Shown: positions 17,435 to 26,717 of the stretch, piece by piece | Numbering within the stretch: the stretch's first letter is position 1 | Layout: every line of letters begins with the position of its first letter | Source of the DNA: Ktedonobacter sp. SOSP1-85 | GTDB lineage: Bacteria; Chloroflexota; Ktedonobacteria; Ktedonobacterales; Ktedonobacteraceae | DNA: 64,000 nucleotides | Assembly (NCBI RefSeq): GCF_016587415.1 | Contig: NZ_BNJI01000001.1 | Coordinates: 1,837,501 to 1,901,500 of the forward strand | Direction of reading: 5' to 3' | The notes under the pieces: model-generated | Told to the model about the DNA's origin: nothing | The model's input: only the letters and a program-made list of their open reading frames with translations | The model's database searches: none | Position numbers and translations under genes: made by a program

Positions 17435-18486
17435 TATAGCGTTACCTCCTTATGTGTACGGGAAGATTCATAGATACCCAAAATGATCTCGACGGGATGC
17501 TTGGCGGCATAGCCATCGACAAGTGGTGTGCTGTCCTCGCGAATGGCCCGCATCATATCGGCGATCTGCAAGGCGTGGCTGTTCAGAGAGAGTCCAGCAG
17601 GGTCTTGGCTCGCGGCAGCCTCCACCTTCGGGCGACCATGTGCTTTGGAGCCAATGCCATACGCGCCAACCTCCTCGCGATCATCGCGGGCTAGGTGCAA
17701 ATAGCCTAGCTGGTCATCTTCAATGATCGCGGATCCCCGGGTGCCGAAGACCTCGACGCGGGTGCCAACGCCGGGATAGGCGGCTGTAGCGGCGCTGATG
17801 GTTCCCAGGGCGCCACTGGCGAAGCGCAGGATCGCGACGGCCACGTCTTCGGTCTCCATCGTGTGGGCCAGCGTGTCCGTATACGCTTGAATGCTCTTCA
17901 CCGGACCCATCAACCACTGCAAGAGGTCAATCGAGTGGATACACTGGTTCATCAGGACGCCACCGCCATCAAGCGCCCAGGTGCCGCGCCACTCGCCACT
18001 GTCGTAGTAAGCCTGCGAGCGCCACCAGGGGACAATGGCGTTCCCGAGCACCAGGCGGCCAAATGCCTGCTCCTCAGCCAGCTTATGGACCTGCTGTGTG
18101 GCGGCATCGAAGCGATGCTGGCTGATGACGGCCATTTTCACCCCGGTCTCTCGCTGCACGCGTAGCATCTCTTCGATTACTGGCAGCTTGATATCCATCG
18201 GCTTCTCAACAATGACATGCCGCCCTGAGCGCATGACCTGGCAGGCGATTTCTCCGTGAATGCCACTGGGGGTGCAGACATTGACAACATCGAGCTCCTC
18301 GTTTGCCAGCATCTCCTGCACGCTACTGTAGGGCGTTACCTGAAATTCATCCGCCAGCTTCTGGGCGTATTCAGGAACAATATCGGCGACTGAGACCAGT
18401 TGCGCATCAGGCAGGCTGGCGATGGCTTTTGCGTGTGTCCGACCAATTCCATTACAGCCAATAATGCCAAATTGTATTTTTTTCAT
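17434..18486 (-). CDS. Gfo/Idh/MocA-family oxidoreductase
   Basis: 350 residues. Rossmann motif FGIIGCNGIGRTHAKA at the start, signature VEKPMDIK near residue 100, and the catalytic-lysine/His region GGGVLMNQCIHSIDLLQWLM in the C-terminal domain. NAD(P)-dependent oxidation of a sugar or cyclitol hydroxyl is expected. It sits between the PGI-like gene and the isomerase and is translationally coupled to the latter. Relative to the enzyme at 10375-11382 it is a separate branch, so the two loci probably handle different substrates. Confidence 0.92.
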   Translation of the reverse strand: MKKIQFGIIGCNGIGRTHAKAIASLPDAQLVSVADIVPEYAQKLADEFQVTPYSSVQEMLANEELDVVNVCTPSGIHGEIACQVMRSGRHVIVEKPMDIKLPVIEEMLRVQRETGVKMAVISQHRFDAATQQVHKLAEEQAFGRLVLGNAIVPWWRSQAYYDSGEWRGTWALDGGGVLMNQCIHSIDLLQWLMGPVKSIQAYTDTLAHTMETEDVAVAILRFASGALGTISAATAAYPGVGTRVEVFGTRGSAIIEDDQLGYLHLARDDREEVGAYGIGSKAHGRPKVEAAASQDPAGLSLNSHALQIADMMRAIREDSTPLVDGYAAKHPVEIILGIYESSRTHKEVTL

Positions 18487-18524
18487 TGTGCTCTAGGTCT
18501 CCTTTTCATTCATACCTATTGATG

Positions 18525-20339
18525 CTACTGTCCACGAAGAGAGGCCGCTACACTGGAGAAAAAGCGGCACAGGGGCTCAATAGCATTTTCTATAGAATCA
18601 TCGATGATGAGTAAAAAGCAGGGGCGTTTCTGTTCCATCATGGCCTGCCAGGTGCTTATCGCTTGCGCATTGAGAAAGGTATCGGTATATGTGCCGAGGA
18701 TGCTTTCTTCATGCTTAAGGGCCAGTATCCGCAGGCTCACCAGGAATGGTGGCCCGTCCATCTCACTCTGCTCAGTTGAGTGGTAATCGGCTGGCGCGCG
18801 ACGCAGTTTCACGGGAACACTTAGCAACTCGTTTCCAATTATGTGCAGGTGCTCCTTTATTGTGGATACAGCGTGCATGGATGCCTCACCATTGATTGTG
18901 AGATCCAGGTAGCTGAGGCGACCACTCTCGTCACACGTCGCTATAGCCTGTTGCAAAGCGTGAGCAAGACCAACAGCGGGTGAGGTGTGGCATTCCGCGT
19001 CTGATGCCACAAGAAGTCTGAGCTCTTCATTGGTCAGCGCCGCGTTCCAGTTCAAAGCCACTTGCAATGGATCGTTCTGTGCTCGCAAGGTACGAGCACA
19101 TGCCTTATAGTTTTCAACTGCTGGCTGACCCGCAAAGGTAATACCTTGCAGATAGCCGTAGAGAGCCATACTTAATTGCCACCCAAGAAAACTTGCCGCT
19201 ATAGTGGCTAAGCGGCCTCGTGTTTCCTTACTGGCGAGCGAGGGCTGTGAGAGGACAAATACGTTGCCCTCCTGAGGCGGCGGGGCGCTGGCCGTGACTT
19301 GCACATGCAGCGTGCCGTTCGCGCGATGAGTGAGTGCCTGCTGATCCAACGACTGTTCAGCAAAGACAATCACGCCTTTGTTCCCTTTGCCCAGGCTCTC
19401 CTCCATGAGTTGCTCAATCCAGGGGATGAGCGCCTGCCAGCCCTCGGGCATACTCAAGAATAAGCGACAGGCTCCAGCAACGCTTGTATCGCTCAGGGTA
19501 GCAGCCAGCCGGACGAATGGATGCTCTTGTGGGTGCGCGGTAGCGAGAGCCAGATCATACTCGTTCCAGGCCTGACGTAGTACCGCCCGCAATTGCCCGG
19601 ATTCTTCTGAGAGGCGTGTGAGGTAGAGCGCGGCAGGTAGCAAAAATACCCGTGTTGTGGGCGCGCTCATCCGTCCACCAGTGCCCGTTCCTCCATCCAA
19701 TTGCAAGGGAAGACTGGGGGCCTGCTGTTCCTGTGCAAAGCTGTCGAGATAGGAACCTGGCAGTGTCATAACGCGTAGATGCTCCGCAGGACGAAGTCCT
19801 GCCTGTTTTAATAGCTCTGTGAACCATGTGAGGTGTGTAATAGGCTCTTCGGACGTCATGCCCATTGCGACCCCAATCATCATAACGTCATCTAGAAATG
19901 CACGTAAGAAGATTGGATTGGAGGCTTCTTTCCCGGTCGGTACTGCCAACCCCTTGGCCTGTGCTATCTTGCGCACAATCGCGTTGAGGGCTGCCGGGTC
20001 GGTGCTATCCAACGGATAGATCGCCATGTGCCCTGCGGTGTGGCCGTCGCAAAAGCCGAGATTGGTCAGGACATGCACGGCCATAATTGAGCCGCCCATG
20101 CCAGCCCAGATGATATGCTGGATACCCTGTTGCCAGATCGCTCTCGCCTCTGCTTCCACTTGTTCCAGCATCGCGTCGTCTGCGAGCAGACGTTGCACGC
20201 CTTCGACCCAATCGAGTTTGAGCGACCCATTCTCGCTACCTAATGTCGCCATGAGCCTCTTCTGTTGGCGCAATTGCCTGACTGCATCATCCTCCATCAC
20301 TTGTTGGAGCGCAGAGAATGCATCTCTTCCTATTGCCAT
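18525..20339 (-). CDS. Phosphoglucose-isomerase-like (SIS fold) protein
   Basis: 604 residues. Features recall the PGI part of transaldolase-PGI fusions. There is an early WAGMGGSIMAVHVL (phosphate-binding loop), then VMTLPGSYLDSFAQ, TGTGGRMSAPTTRVFLLPAA (the GGR-SA signature of PGI), and IEQLMEESLGKGNKGVIVF, where PGIs carry the catalytic Glu-Ser-Gly-Lys region. Overall similarity to classical PGI is low and the C-terminal 150 residues are unfamiliar. It lies in a sugar-uptake operon between permease and oxidoreductase. It may isomerise a sugar phosphate or an unusual keto-sugar; this is inference. Confidence 0.7.
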   Translation of the reverse strand: MAIGRDAFSALQQVMEDDAVRQLRQQKRLMATLGSENGSLKLDWVEGVQRLLADDAMLEQVEAEARAIWQQGIQHIIWAGMGGSIMAVHVLTNLGFCDGHTAGHMAIYPLDSTDPAALNAIVRKIAQAKGLAVPTGKEASNPIFLRAFLDDVMMIGVAMGMTSEEPITHLTWFTELLKQAGLRPAEHLRVMTLPGSYLDSFAQEQQAPSLPLQLDGGTGTGGRMSAPTTRVFLLPAALYLTRLSEESGQLRAVLRQAWNEYDLALATAHPQEHPFVRLAATLSDTSVAGACRLFLSMPEGWQALIPWIEQLMEESLGKGNKGVIVFAEQSLDQQALTHRANGTLHVQVTASAPPPQEGNVFVLSQPSLASKETRGRLATIAASFLGWQLSMALYGYLQGITFAGQPAVENYKACARTLRAQNDPLQVALNWNAALTNEELRLLVASDAECHTSPAVGLAHALQQAIATCDESGRLSYLDLTINGEASMHAVSTIKEHLHIIGNELLSVPVKLRRAPADYHSTEQSEMDGPPFLVSLRILALKHEESILGTYTDTFLNAQAISTWQAMMEQKRPCFLLIIDDSIENAIEPLCRFFSSVAASLRGQ

Positions 20340-20392
20340 TCATATTTCCTTTCATAAAGGATGCGACATGGGCCTGCCCGGCGCTTTACTGT

Positions 20393-21259
20393 CTATCCCT
20401 TGACTCCGCCAGCGGTCAATCCTCCGACCAGGTATCTCTGAAACACCATGTATAAGATGATCACGGGCAAGGCGCTCACGATGGCGGCGCCCATCAACTG
20501 GCCATACAGAGGTAAGGCCCCGCCGTCCTGAGCCGAACTGAAGGCTTGCAACTGCACTGCGATAGTTCGTGTTTCGGGAGACGTGAGCACGCTAGCAAAG
20601 AGCACATCGTTCCAGCCTGTCAGGAAGGAAAAGACCAGGGCAACCACCATGCCCGGAAGAGCGAGCGGTACGATAACGCGCCAGAGGGCTTGTAGCCTTG
20701 TGGCTCCGTCGACGAGAGCCGCCTCTTCGAGGTCTACCGGTATGCTTCCGAGATACGAGACCATGAGCCAGGTCGCGAACGGGAGCGCGAACGTCAGATC
20801 GGTAATAATTACCGCTGGGTATGTTCCCACGAGCTGCAAATGAAGTAGCGCTTGTATTGAAGAAAACAGCACGAAAATCGGAAGCAGGAGCATTACACCT
20901 GGAACCGTTTGCAGACCAACGAGCGAATACAGGTAAGTGAGGCGTCCGCGAAACTTAAACCTGGTTATGACGTAAGCGGCACCAACAGCCAGAACTACCG
21001 CAATCACGCTTGTTATTCCTGAGATAATCAGGCTATTTCCCATGCCTTCCGCCAGGTTTACCGTCGACCACATCTGAATATAATTGTCAAAGGCCCACTG
21101 GGATGGAATCAGGTTTCCAGAGCCGATCTCAGCATCTGGAGTGATCGAGAGCAAAAGCGTATAGGCTATAGGGATCAAAGCAATGGCCAGCAGGACCACG
21201 ATGACAATAGCTCGTACTGGTCGAGGTAGAATATCCTGTGCATCTCGCTGCTTTTTCAT
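20393..21259 (-). CDS. ABC sugar transporter permease, MalG type
   Basis: 288 residues with six predicted membrane helices and the EAA loop EEAALVDGATRLQALWRVIV ending in LPLALPG, which contacts the ATPase. CUT1-type carbohydrate permease. It overlaps the upstream permease by 4 bases. No ATPase gene is nearby, so it probably shares a multitask ATPase such as MsmX/UgpC encoded elsewhere. Forms the membrane channel with the 21256-22236 product. Confidence 0.93.
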   Translation of the reverse strand: MKKQRDAQDILPRPVRAIVIVVLLAIALIPIAYTLLLSITPDAEIGSGNLIPSQWAFDNYIQMWSTVNLAEGMGNSLIISGITSVIAVVLAVGAAYVITRFKFRGRLTYLYSLVGLQTVPGVMLLLPIFVLFSSIQALLHLQLVGTYPAVIITDLTFALPFATWLMVSYLGSIPVDLEEAALVDGATRLQALWRVIVPLALPGMVVALVFSFLTGWNDVLFASVLTSPETRTIAVQLQAFSSAQDGGALPLYGQLMGAAIVSALPVIILYMVFQRYLVGGLTAGGVKG

Positions 21260-22236
21260 GCTGCTGTCTCCTTCCCCAGGCGTAAAGCCCGAATATACAC
21301 AAACCCAGGAATCAGCATGAGAATGAGTGTAATCATGGACATAGCACCACCGATCCCAAAATCAAATGACTGAAATGAGGAAATATAGATATTGAGAGGC
21401 AGGACATCGGCCTGCACAGGAGGTGGCGTGCCGAATAGCACAAATGGCAAGGTGAAATTGTTGAAGTGATGCAGCGTCGAGAGTAGCAGGGCAAGCCCCA
21501 GAAGGGGGCGTAGCTGTGGCAAGACAATTCTGGTAAGTTTCTGCCAGGCGTTCGCTCCATCTACTTCAGCGGCTTCATAGACCTCTTGAGGGATCGACTG
21601 TAACCCTGCCAGAACCATGATGTAGATGAATGCCCACGAGGCCCAGACATCCGCGATGACCATGGCCCAGAAACTATTTGGCCCCAACAGCCAGTAGGTG
21701 TTGATATCTGCCACATGTATCGCGGCGAGAAAGCGGTCAACTAGCCCGGTTTTGTTCAAGAACATCATGCGCCATACGAGCGCGGTCACAAATCCGGGCA
21801 TCACATACGGAATGAGATACAGTGCGCGAACGAGTGTACGGCCACGAAACTGGGTATTAACAGTCAGAGCTGCCAGTATCCCAATAGGTGTGATGAGCAG
21901 GGTCGTCAGCAAGGAAAAAGCGAGGCTCACCCCCAGGGATGTCAGGGCAGAAGCTCCGATCACATTACCGGAAGTGAGGGCTGAGATGTAGTTGCTAAGC
22001 CCAACCCACGGGGCGTGAATCCAGCTCCGCAGTGTATACTGATCGAGATTCAGAAAGCTAATATATACAGCAATCAGCAAAGGAATGCCTATGATTACAA
22101 CAAGCAATACGATGCTTGGCCACATAAGCCACAACGGTCGTCGGCCAGTGGCGGTATTTTTACCACGTTTAGGCCTCGGTACCACAGGGGTCGCTGGCGT
22201 GCTTTCTGAAATAGTTTGTATCGACATCTTTGTCAC
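21256..22236 (-). CDS. ABC sugar transporter permease, MalF type
   Basis: 326 residues, six helices after a basic cytoplasmic N-terminus (RPKRGKNTATGRR). The EAA loop is YEAAEVDGANAWQKLTRIVL followed by PQLRPLLG. CUT1-type partner of the following MalG-like permease. It lies between the binding protein and that permease in a single minus-strand operon. Confidence 0.93.
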   Translation of the reverse strand: MTKMSIQTISESTPATPVVPRPKRGKNTATGRRPLWLMWPSIVLLVVIIGIPLLIAVYISFLNLDQYTLRSWIHAPWVGLSNYISALTSGNVIGASALTSLGVSLAFSLLTTLLITPIGILAALTVNTQFRGRTLVRALYLIPYVMPGFVTALVWRMMFLNKTGLVDRFLAAIHVADINTYWLLGPNSFWAMVIADVWASWAFIYIMVLAGLQSIPQEVYEAAEVDGANAWQKLTRIVLPQLRPLLGLALLLSTLHHFNNFTLPFVLFGTPPPVQADVLPLNIYISSFQSFDFGIGGAMSMITLILMLIPGFVYIRALRLGKETAA

Positions 22237-22300
22237 CTCCCAGAGTTATGAGACTCGCACCTGGGCGCGAGTCTCCTCTACTCCATGATAGGCTCAATCC

Positions 22301-23629
22301 TCAGTGTAACTTGCCCTGGATTTGTTGATTGGCCTGGTCCAGCAGTGGCTTGATGTGAGATGGGTCGTAGTGATTTGTCGCTGCCTCGTTTGCCAGCTTG
22401 GTGCTCACACCGGCCAGTGAGATCTGAAGAGGAGCCCAGGCGCCAGTAAATGGAGTGGGTGTGCCCCCTTGCTCTGCCTTGACAAAGGCCGCGGTCTGAG
22501 TGTCCTTGCTTGCCAATTCGTTCGCGGCTTCTACGTTCACAGGTAAATCGCCAAAGGTTTTGGTCCACTGAAGTTGGTGCTCTTTGTCTGTTACCAGGTT
22601 GATAAATTTGAACGCCAGGTCCTTCACGTTAGAATAGTCGGCGACAGCGAGCGAATCACCGGAAACAATGGTTTCGGCGGGTACGCCATTCGCTGGCATC
22701 TGCTGCATGCCATAAGGAACAGTTGGCATGGGTGCGAAAGCATATTTATTGGCTACAGTTGACTTCTGAAGCGTCGGCGTGACAGTGGGCGTCACCATAA
22801 TAAGCATGCCTACTTTGCCATTGGCGAAGGCTTGCACGGCATTGCTTGCTTTCCACGCCAGCGAGTTTGGATCGACTATCTTGTATGTATTTGCCCAGTC
22901 AAACCAGAACTTGACGGCATTCACCGCTTCTGGCGAGTTCATTTGTGCTGTCTTGAGGTCCTGGGAAATAAAATTACCACCCATTTGTTTGGCGAACGTC
23001 CACCAGATCTTCCATGGATCGTACGAATCCGAGGGGTCCATTGTGGTTCCGTAAACACCAGCAGAGGGATTCGTCATCTTCTGAGCGTCCTGGATGAACT
23101 CGCTCCAGGTCGTAGGAGGAGTAGTGATACCAGCCTTCTGAAACAGCTCTTTGTTGTAGACCATAGCATAAGGGCGCATTAACCAGGGAACGGCGATCTG
23201 CTCGCTGGGGGATATTCCAGACATCAAAAGCTGCGGCTTGAAGAACCTGTCTTTTCCGCCTACAGCCTGCCAGTCTTGATCAGTGAGGGTGGTGAAACCT
23301 TTCGTGGCCTGGGCAGTGGGCACAAATGTGGTACCCATACTAAATACATCGGGGCCGCTTCCAGTGACAATGGAACTCTGTATCTTTGTCTGCTCCTCGC
23401 TGGCGCCACTAAAGGTATCCCAGGCAATATTGGCACCAGTTGATTTCTGAAACTCGTTGGAGATTTGCTGCATCCACTGTTGCTGCTGGGAATGAAAGGT
23501 AGTGTTATATCCTATCAATACATGGAGGGTTTGGCTTGTGCTGCCACCACCACCGCATGCCCCAAGTAGGAGCGATAGCAGCATGAGCAAAAACAGCCAG
23601 GAGCAAGAGCGTCGGGGGTTTGTTTTCAT
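22301..23629 (-). CDS. Sugar-binding lipoprotein of ABC transporter
   Basis: About 442 residues from the ATG at 23629, chosen over an ATG 48 bases upstream because AAGGAAAT precedes it. A lipoprotein signal peptide ends in LLLGACGG (lipid-modified Cys25). The body is a family-1 extracellular solute-binding protein, with DVFSMGTTFVPTAQ and WSEFIQDAQKMTNP. It captures a sugar outside the membrane and delivers it to the two permeases. First gene of the operon; 326 bases separate it from a divergent XRE regulator. Confidence 0.92.
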   Translation of the reverse strand: MKTNPRRSCSWLFLLMLLSLLLGACGGGGSTSQTLHVLIGYNTTFHSQQQQWMQQISNEFQKSTGANIAWDTFSGASEEQTKIQSSIVTGSGPDVFSMGTTFVPTAQATKGFTTLTDQDWQAVGGKDRFFKPQLLMSGISPSEQIAVPWLMRPYAMVYNKELFQKAGITTPPTTWSEFIQDAQKMTNPSAGVYGTTMDPSDSYDPWKIWWTFAKQMGGNFISQDLKTAQMNSPEAVNAVKFWFDWANTYKIVDPNSLAWKASNAVQAFANGKVGMLIMVTPTVTPTLQKSTVANKYAFAPMPTVPYGMQQMPANGVPAETIVSGDSLAVADYSNVKDLAFKFINLVTDKEHQLQWTKTFGDLPVNVEAANELASKDTQTAAFVKAEQGGTPTPFTGAWAPLQISLAGVSTKLANEAATNHYDPSHIKPLLDQANQQIQGKLH

Positions 23630-23955
23630 TGTGTTATTTCCTTCTTGGGCATTAAGCTGAGGTTGACCCGCTTTCATAGCATCAAAAATGTAGGAGGTAA
23701 ACAGTAAATAAACCTACTCCAACGATACTCAAAAAGTGTCAACATAAAGAATTACAAATCAGCAAGTCTTTATTGTGATACTATAAATCAAGCATGCGTA
23801 TAAGTGCAAGAGAAATCGATGTCACTCAAGTGACAGTTTTCTGCCAGTTTTCTGCCAGTTACTTATAGATGGGTTTATTGCCAAGAAATTGTATCGACAA
23901 TGCGGCTAGAGATCAGTACACTGTAAAGTAGTTCCATTGCGAAGGCAGGTATAAG
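23630..23955. promoter_or_regulatory. Divergent intergenic region between sugar operon and XRE regulator
   Basis: 326 AT-rich bases that must hold both promoters. A tandem ttttctgccag repeat (about 23838-23862) is visible. A TTGACA-like hexamer lies on the minus strand near 23740, without a convincing -10 at normal spacing. No clear operator palindrome. Confidence 0.4.
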
Positions 23956-25311
23956 ATGCGCACCAATGATGCTTTGCGTACTCTTCGTGAGAGCTTAAAT
24001 CTCTCTATGCAAGAAGTGGCCGAAGGTGCAAAAGTTTCTTTTAGAACCGTCCTGCGTGCTGAGAAGGGGTACCCGCTTAATCCGGGGTCGCGACAACGGC
24101 TTTGCACGTTTTATGGAAAAACAGCCGACGAACTGAGCTTAGTGCCCCAACGAAGACGAGGCGATACTTCTTACCAATCACAGCCAGGGCCGGAAGCCAA
24201 CCAGAACGCAAACAATCTGGATATGTTGCAAGCTACGATACAGAAGATGCAAGTAGCAGTGCAAAACCTCGAAAAAGAGGATATAGATATGAATCATTCA
24301 CGGCGTTTCTTTCTCCAGACACTTGGGGTAGCAGGGATTGCTCTTACTGCCGCTTCTGATGCATCGCTATACTCATCCATTGTCGCTCAAGATAAACAAG
24401 GCCAGGTAAAAAATGTATCAGTTTCAACAATTGAAAACCTGGCGCAAATTACACAGCATTATCGATCTCTCCATCGCGCGGGGCTCGCCATTGAGGATGG
24501 ACTGAGAGGTCATATTGGCCTGATTCAAAGTGCACTCGAGAACACCATACATGATCGATATCGGTGCGAACTGTGGCGAATTCAAGCCCAGTCTCAATTG
24601 CTTTCGAGACAGTCAGCCACAAGAAAACGTGAGCTGGGACGGGCGAGAACCTGGAATGAGTTTGCGATTGCATCGGCCCAATACAGTGGAGATGCATGTT
24701 TGATGGGGGCTGCTTTAGGGCATCTAGGGCATTTATATCTAACCTGGCAGCAAAATCCATTGGTTGCACGTCAACTCATTGATCAGGCACGAACGTATAC
24801 GAGAGAGCATCCAATACAAGGTTGGTTCTCGATAGTGACTGCTGCAATTGCAGCCACAGAGGGAAATGCGAATGAGTGTAAGACCTCGATTGCACAAGCT
24901 CTTGAGATTGCCCATGGGTTGCCGAAAATGGCGGAAACTGATGACCCCTATTATACAGACTTCGATACCGTTAGCGTTAAGGCATTTGCCGGGAATTGCC
25001 TCTTAAAAGTTGGAGAGCCGGGAAAGTCGCTTGAGCAGCTTGAATCGATAGATATCAACGCTCTTTCAAGCAATCGACATGCCAGTACCCTCTATGATAT
25101 TGCTTGTGCCAATGCCGCCGTAGGAGATTTAGAGACTGCTCAAATGTATGCTTTTCGCTCCATTGATAAGGCTTTTGACACGGATCGCCTCTATATCATT
25201 CCGCGATGTATCACTCTGGCACAGAAGATACAAGAAAGGGATCCACATAATGCTCATGCTTCTGCTATTGTGGAGTATGCACACGTTACTTTGCACAAGA
25301 AGAAGTTATAG
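23956..25311 (+). CDS. XRE-type regulator with Tat-like motif and TPR-like domain
   Basis: 451 residues. An XRE HTH (about 4-60) has MQEVAEGAKVSFRTVLRAEK. Residues 114-134 read HSRRFFLQTLGVAGIALTAA, a twin-arginine signal-like stretch in the middle of the chain. The rest (about 160-440) is helical with TPR-like repeats. The layout resembles regulators common in Ktedonobacteria. An internal ATG with GAGG upstream (codon 112) could start a separate exported form. It is divergent from the sugar operon and may regulate it. A TnpB element abuts its stop codon (TAG 25309-25311), so the native C-terminus may have been altered. Confidence 0.8.
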   Translation: MRTNDALRTLRESLNLSMQEVAEGAKVSFRTVLRAEKGYPLNPGSRQRLCTFYGKTADELSLVPQRRRGDTSYQSQPGPEANQNANNLDMLQATIQKMQVAVQNLEKEDIDMNHSRRFFLQTLGVAGIALTAASDASLYSSIVAQDKQGQVKNVSVSTIENLAQITQHYRSLHRAGLAIEDGLRGHIGLIQSALENTIHDRYRCELWRIQAQSQLLSRQSATRKRELGRARTWNEFAIASAQYSGDACLMGAALGHLGHLYLTWQQNPLVARQLIDQARTYTREHPIQGWFSIVTAAIAATEGNANECKTSIAQALEIAHGLPKMAETDDPYYTDFDTVSVKAFAGNCLLKVGEPGKSLEQLESIDINALSSNRHASTLYDIACANAAVGDLETAQMYAFRSIDKAFDTDRLYIIPRCITLAQKIQERDPHNAHASAIVEYAHVTLHKKKL

Positions 25312-26600
25312 TCAGAAACCCCATGCATGAATGCAGGGGCTTGTCCCTAGGCCGAAGCCTGAGACGAGAGGCCGTCTGACAGCGGCCCACTCAGAACAGG
25401 TGTACCATTCTGAGCAAGACAATATTTGTCTCGAATGTTGATTGCCGCATTGAGGTCGGCATTCAGTTGATAGCCACAAGAGCGGCAGTGAAAGACCGAC
25501 TGCGAGCGGCGATTGTTTCGGGCTTGATATCCACAGTGCGAACAGGTTTGCGAGGTATGGCGCGGGTCGACTCGCTCGACCACGATCCCTCGCTCCTGCG
25601 CTTTGTAGGCAATGAAGCCGTACAACTGCGCAAAGGACCAGGTATGCAGCCTGCGCTGTCCCTCTCCTTTGCGATGACGAACCCCTTCTCGCAGGTTGGT
25701 CAGGTTCTCAAGCACAATCGTACTGCCAGGGGGAGCCTGCTGCACCAGGCGTTTGGAGAGCACATGATCGCAGTCCCGGTGGAAGCGCATCTGCTTGCGC
25801 GCCAACCTTTTGAGGTGGCGTTTGGCTGATTTGGATCCGTTGGACTGCAGTTTGCGTTTGAGGCGGAAGGTGCGACGATCGATCTCTTTCCAGCGGCGGG
25901 TGCCAAGGAAGTGACGTGTGGAGGTGACGGCGGGGCGATTGAGACCCAAATCCACCCCGATGACCTCGGGATGAGGCTGCACCACGGGCTCGGGGACGTC
26001 AACCACCACATGCAACCACCAACGTCCGTTGCAGCAGAGCAGATCGGCCGTGGTGATCCTGCAGCCTCGATAGCGCTCGCTGAAATGAGGAACGGTGAAG
26101 GCAAGGCTCATCTTGCCCTGGGTCGTGGAAAGGCGAACCGTTTGGGTCTGCCAATCGAGGGTATAGGTATGGACATTGTAGCGAACCGCACAGTGCTGCG
26201 AACGAGGGCAACGAACCGGTTTGAACACGGGAACGGGCTTGCCCTGTTGCTGTACCCTGGCGACTTTTTTGGGGTAAGCCGCTTCCTTTTTGGCTTTCCA
26301 GGTGAAGGCGCTCCTGAGCGTCTCGGTGGCCTTGACGCGAGCCTGAATGAGCAAGTCGCTCACCAGACCGGGACAGAGAGCTTTGGTCTGGTAATAGGTG
26401 ACGTGGTGCAGTCGCACACCATTCTTCTCGCCCTGGTGCCAGCCGTAGGCACACACATGATTGTAGGCCAGAGTAAACTGGACCAACGTTTCCTGCAAAG
26501 CGCTTGCCTGTTCTCTTGTCGGGTGTAGCTCAATCCGCACGGTTCTTTCCATGCATAAATTATACCATATATGACGATTATTCGTCAATTGCATCCCATA
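25311..26600 (-). mobile_element. Lone-TnpB element of the IS200/IS605 superfamily
   Basis: Contains only tnpB on the minus strand. The right end (25311-25343) forms the hairpin made of ccccatgcatgaatgcagggg and touches the XRE stop codon. The left end is probably near 26570-26600, where ttgacga/tcgtcaa can pair. No TnpA is present, so movement would need a TnpA supplied in trans. Confidence 0.65.
25347..26552 (-). CDS. tnpB: TnpB RNA-guided nuclease, stand-alone
   Basis: About 401 residues from the ATG at 26552. The RuvC triad is intact: D201 (VIGVDLGLNRPA), E282 (IVLENLTNLR) and D366 (YQLNADLNAA). The zinc ribbon is CSHCG (337-340) and CRSCG (356-359). It differs clearly in sequence from the TnpBs at 4560 and 52138. 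The predicted guide, immediately beyond the right end, would correspond to the last codons of the XRE gene on the opposite strand. Likely active as a nuclease. Confidence 0.9.
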   Translation of the reverse strand: MERTVRIELHPTREQASALQETLVQFTLAYNHVCAYGWHQGEKNGVRLHHVTYYQTKALCPGLVSDLLIQARVKATETLRSAFTWKAKKEAAYPKKVARVQQQGKPVPVFKPVRCPRSQHCAVRYNVHTYTLDWQTQTVRLSTTQGKMSLAFTVPHFSERYRGCRITTADLLCCNGRWWLHVVVDVPEPVVQPHPEVIGVDLGLNRPAVTSTRHFLGTRRWKEIDRRTFRLKRKLQSNGSKSAKRHLKRLARKQMRFHRDCDHVLSKRLVQQAPPGSTIVLENLTNLREGVRHRKGEGQRRLHTWSFAQLYGFIAYKAQERGIVVERVDPRHTSQTCSHCGYQARNNRRSQSVFHCRSCGYQLNADLNAAINIRDKYCLAQNGTPVLSGPLSDGLSSQASA

Positions 26601-26610
26601 AAAAAGGAGT

Positions 26611-26658
26611 GCGCCATGCTCCTCCCCATGTCTGAAGCCAGGGGTCCCCGCATGGCGC
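26611..26658. repeat. Nested palindrome upstream of TnpB element
   Basis: Outer arms gcgccatgc (26611-26619) and gcatggcgc (26650-26658) enclose an inner ccccatgtctgaagccagggg that resembles an IS605-type end hairpin. It could be a solo end of a related element or a terminator. Confidence 0.5.
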
Positions 26659-26717
26659 GATTCTTATGATGGTATTGTTAACTTGCCGAAAAGCGAATGC
26701 TCCCGCATACTGATTGC

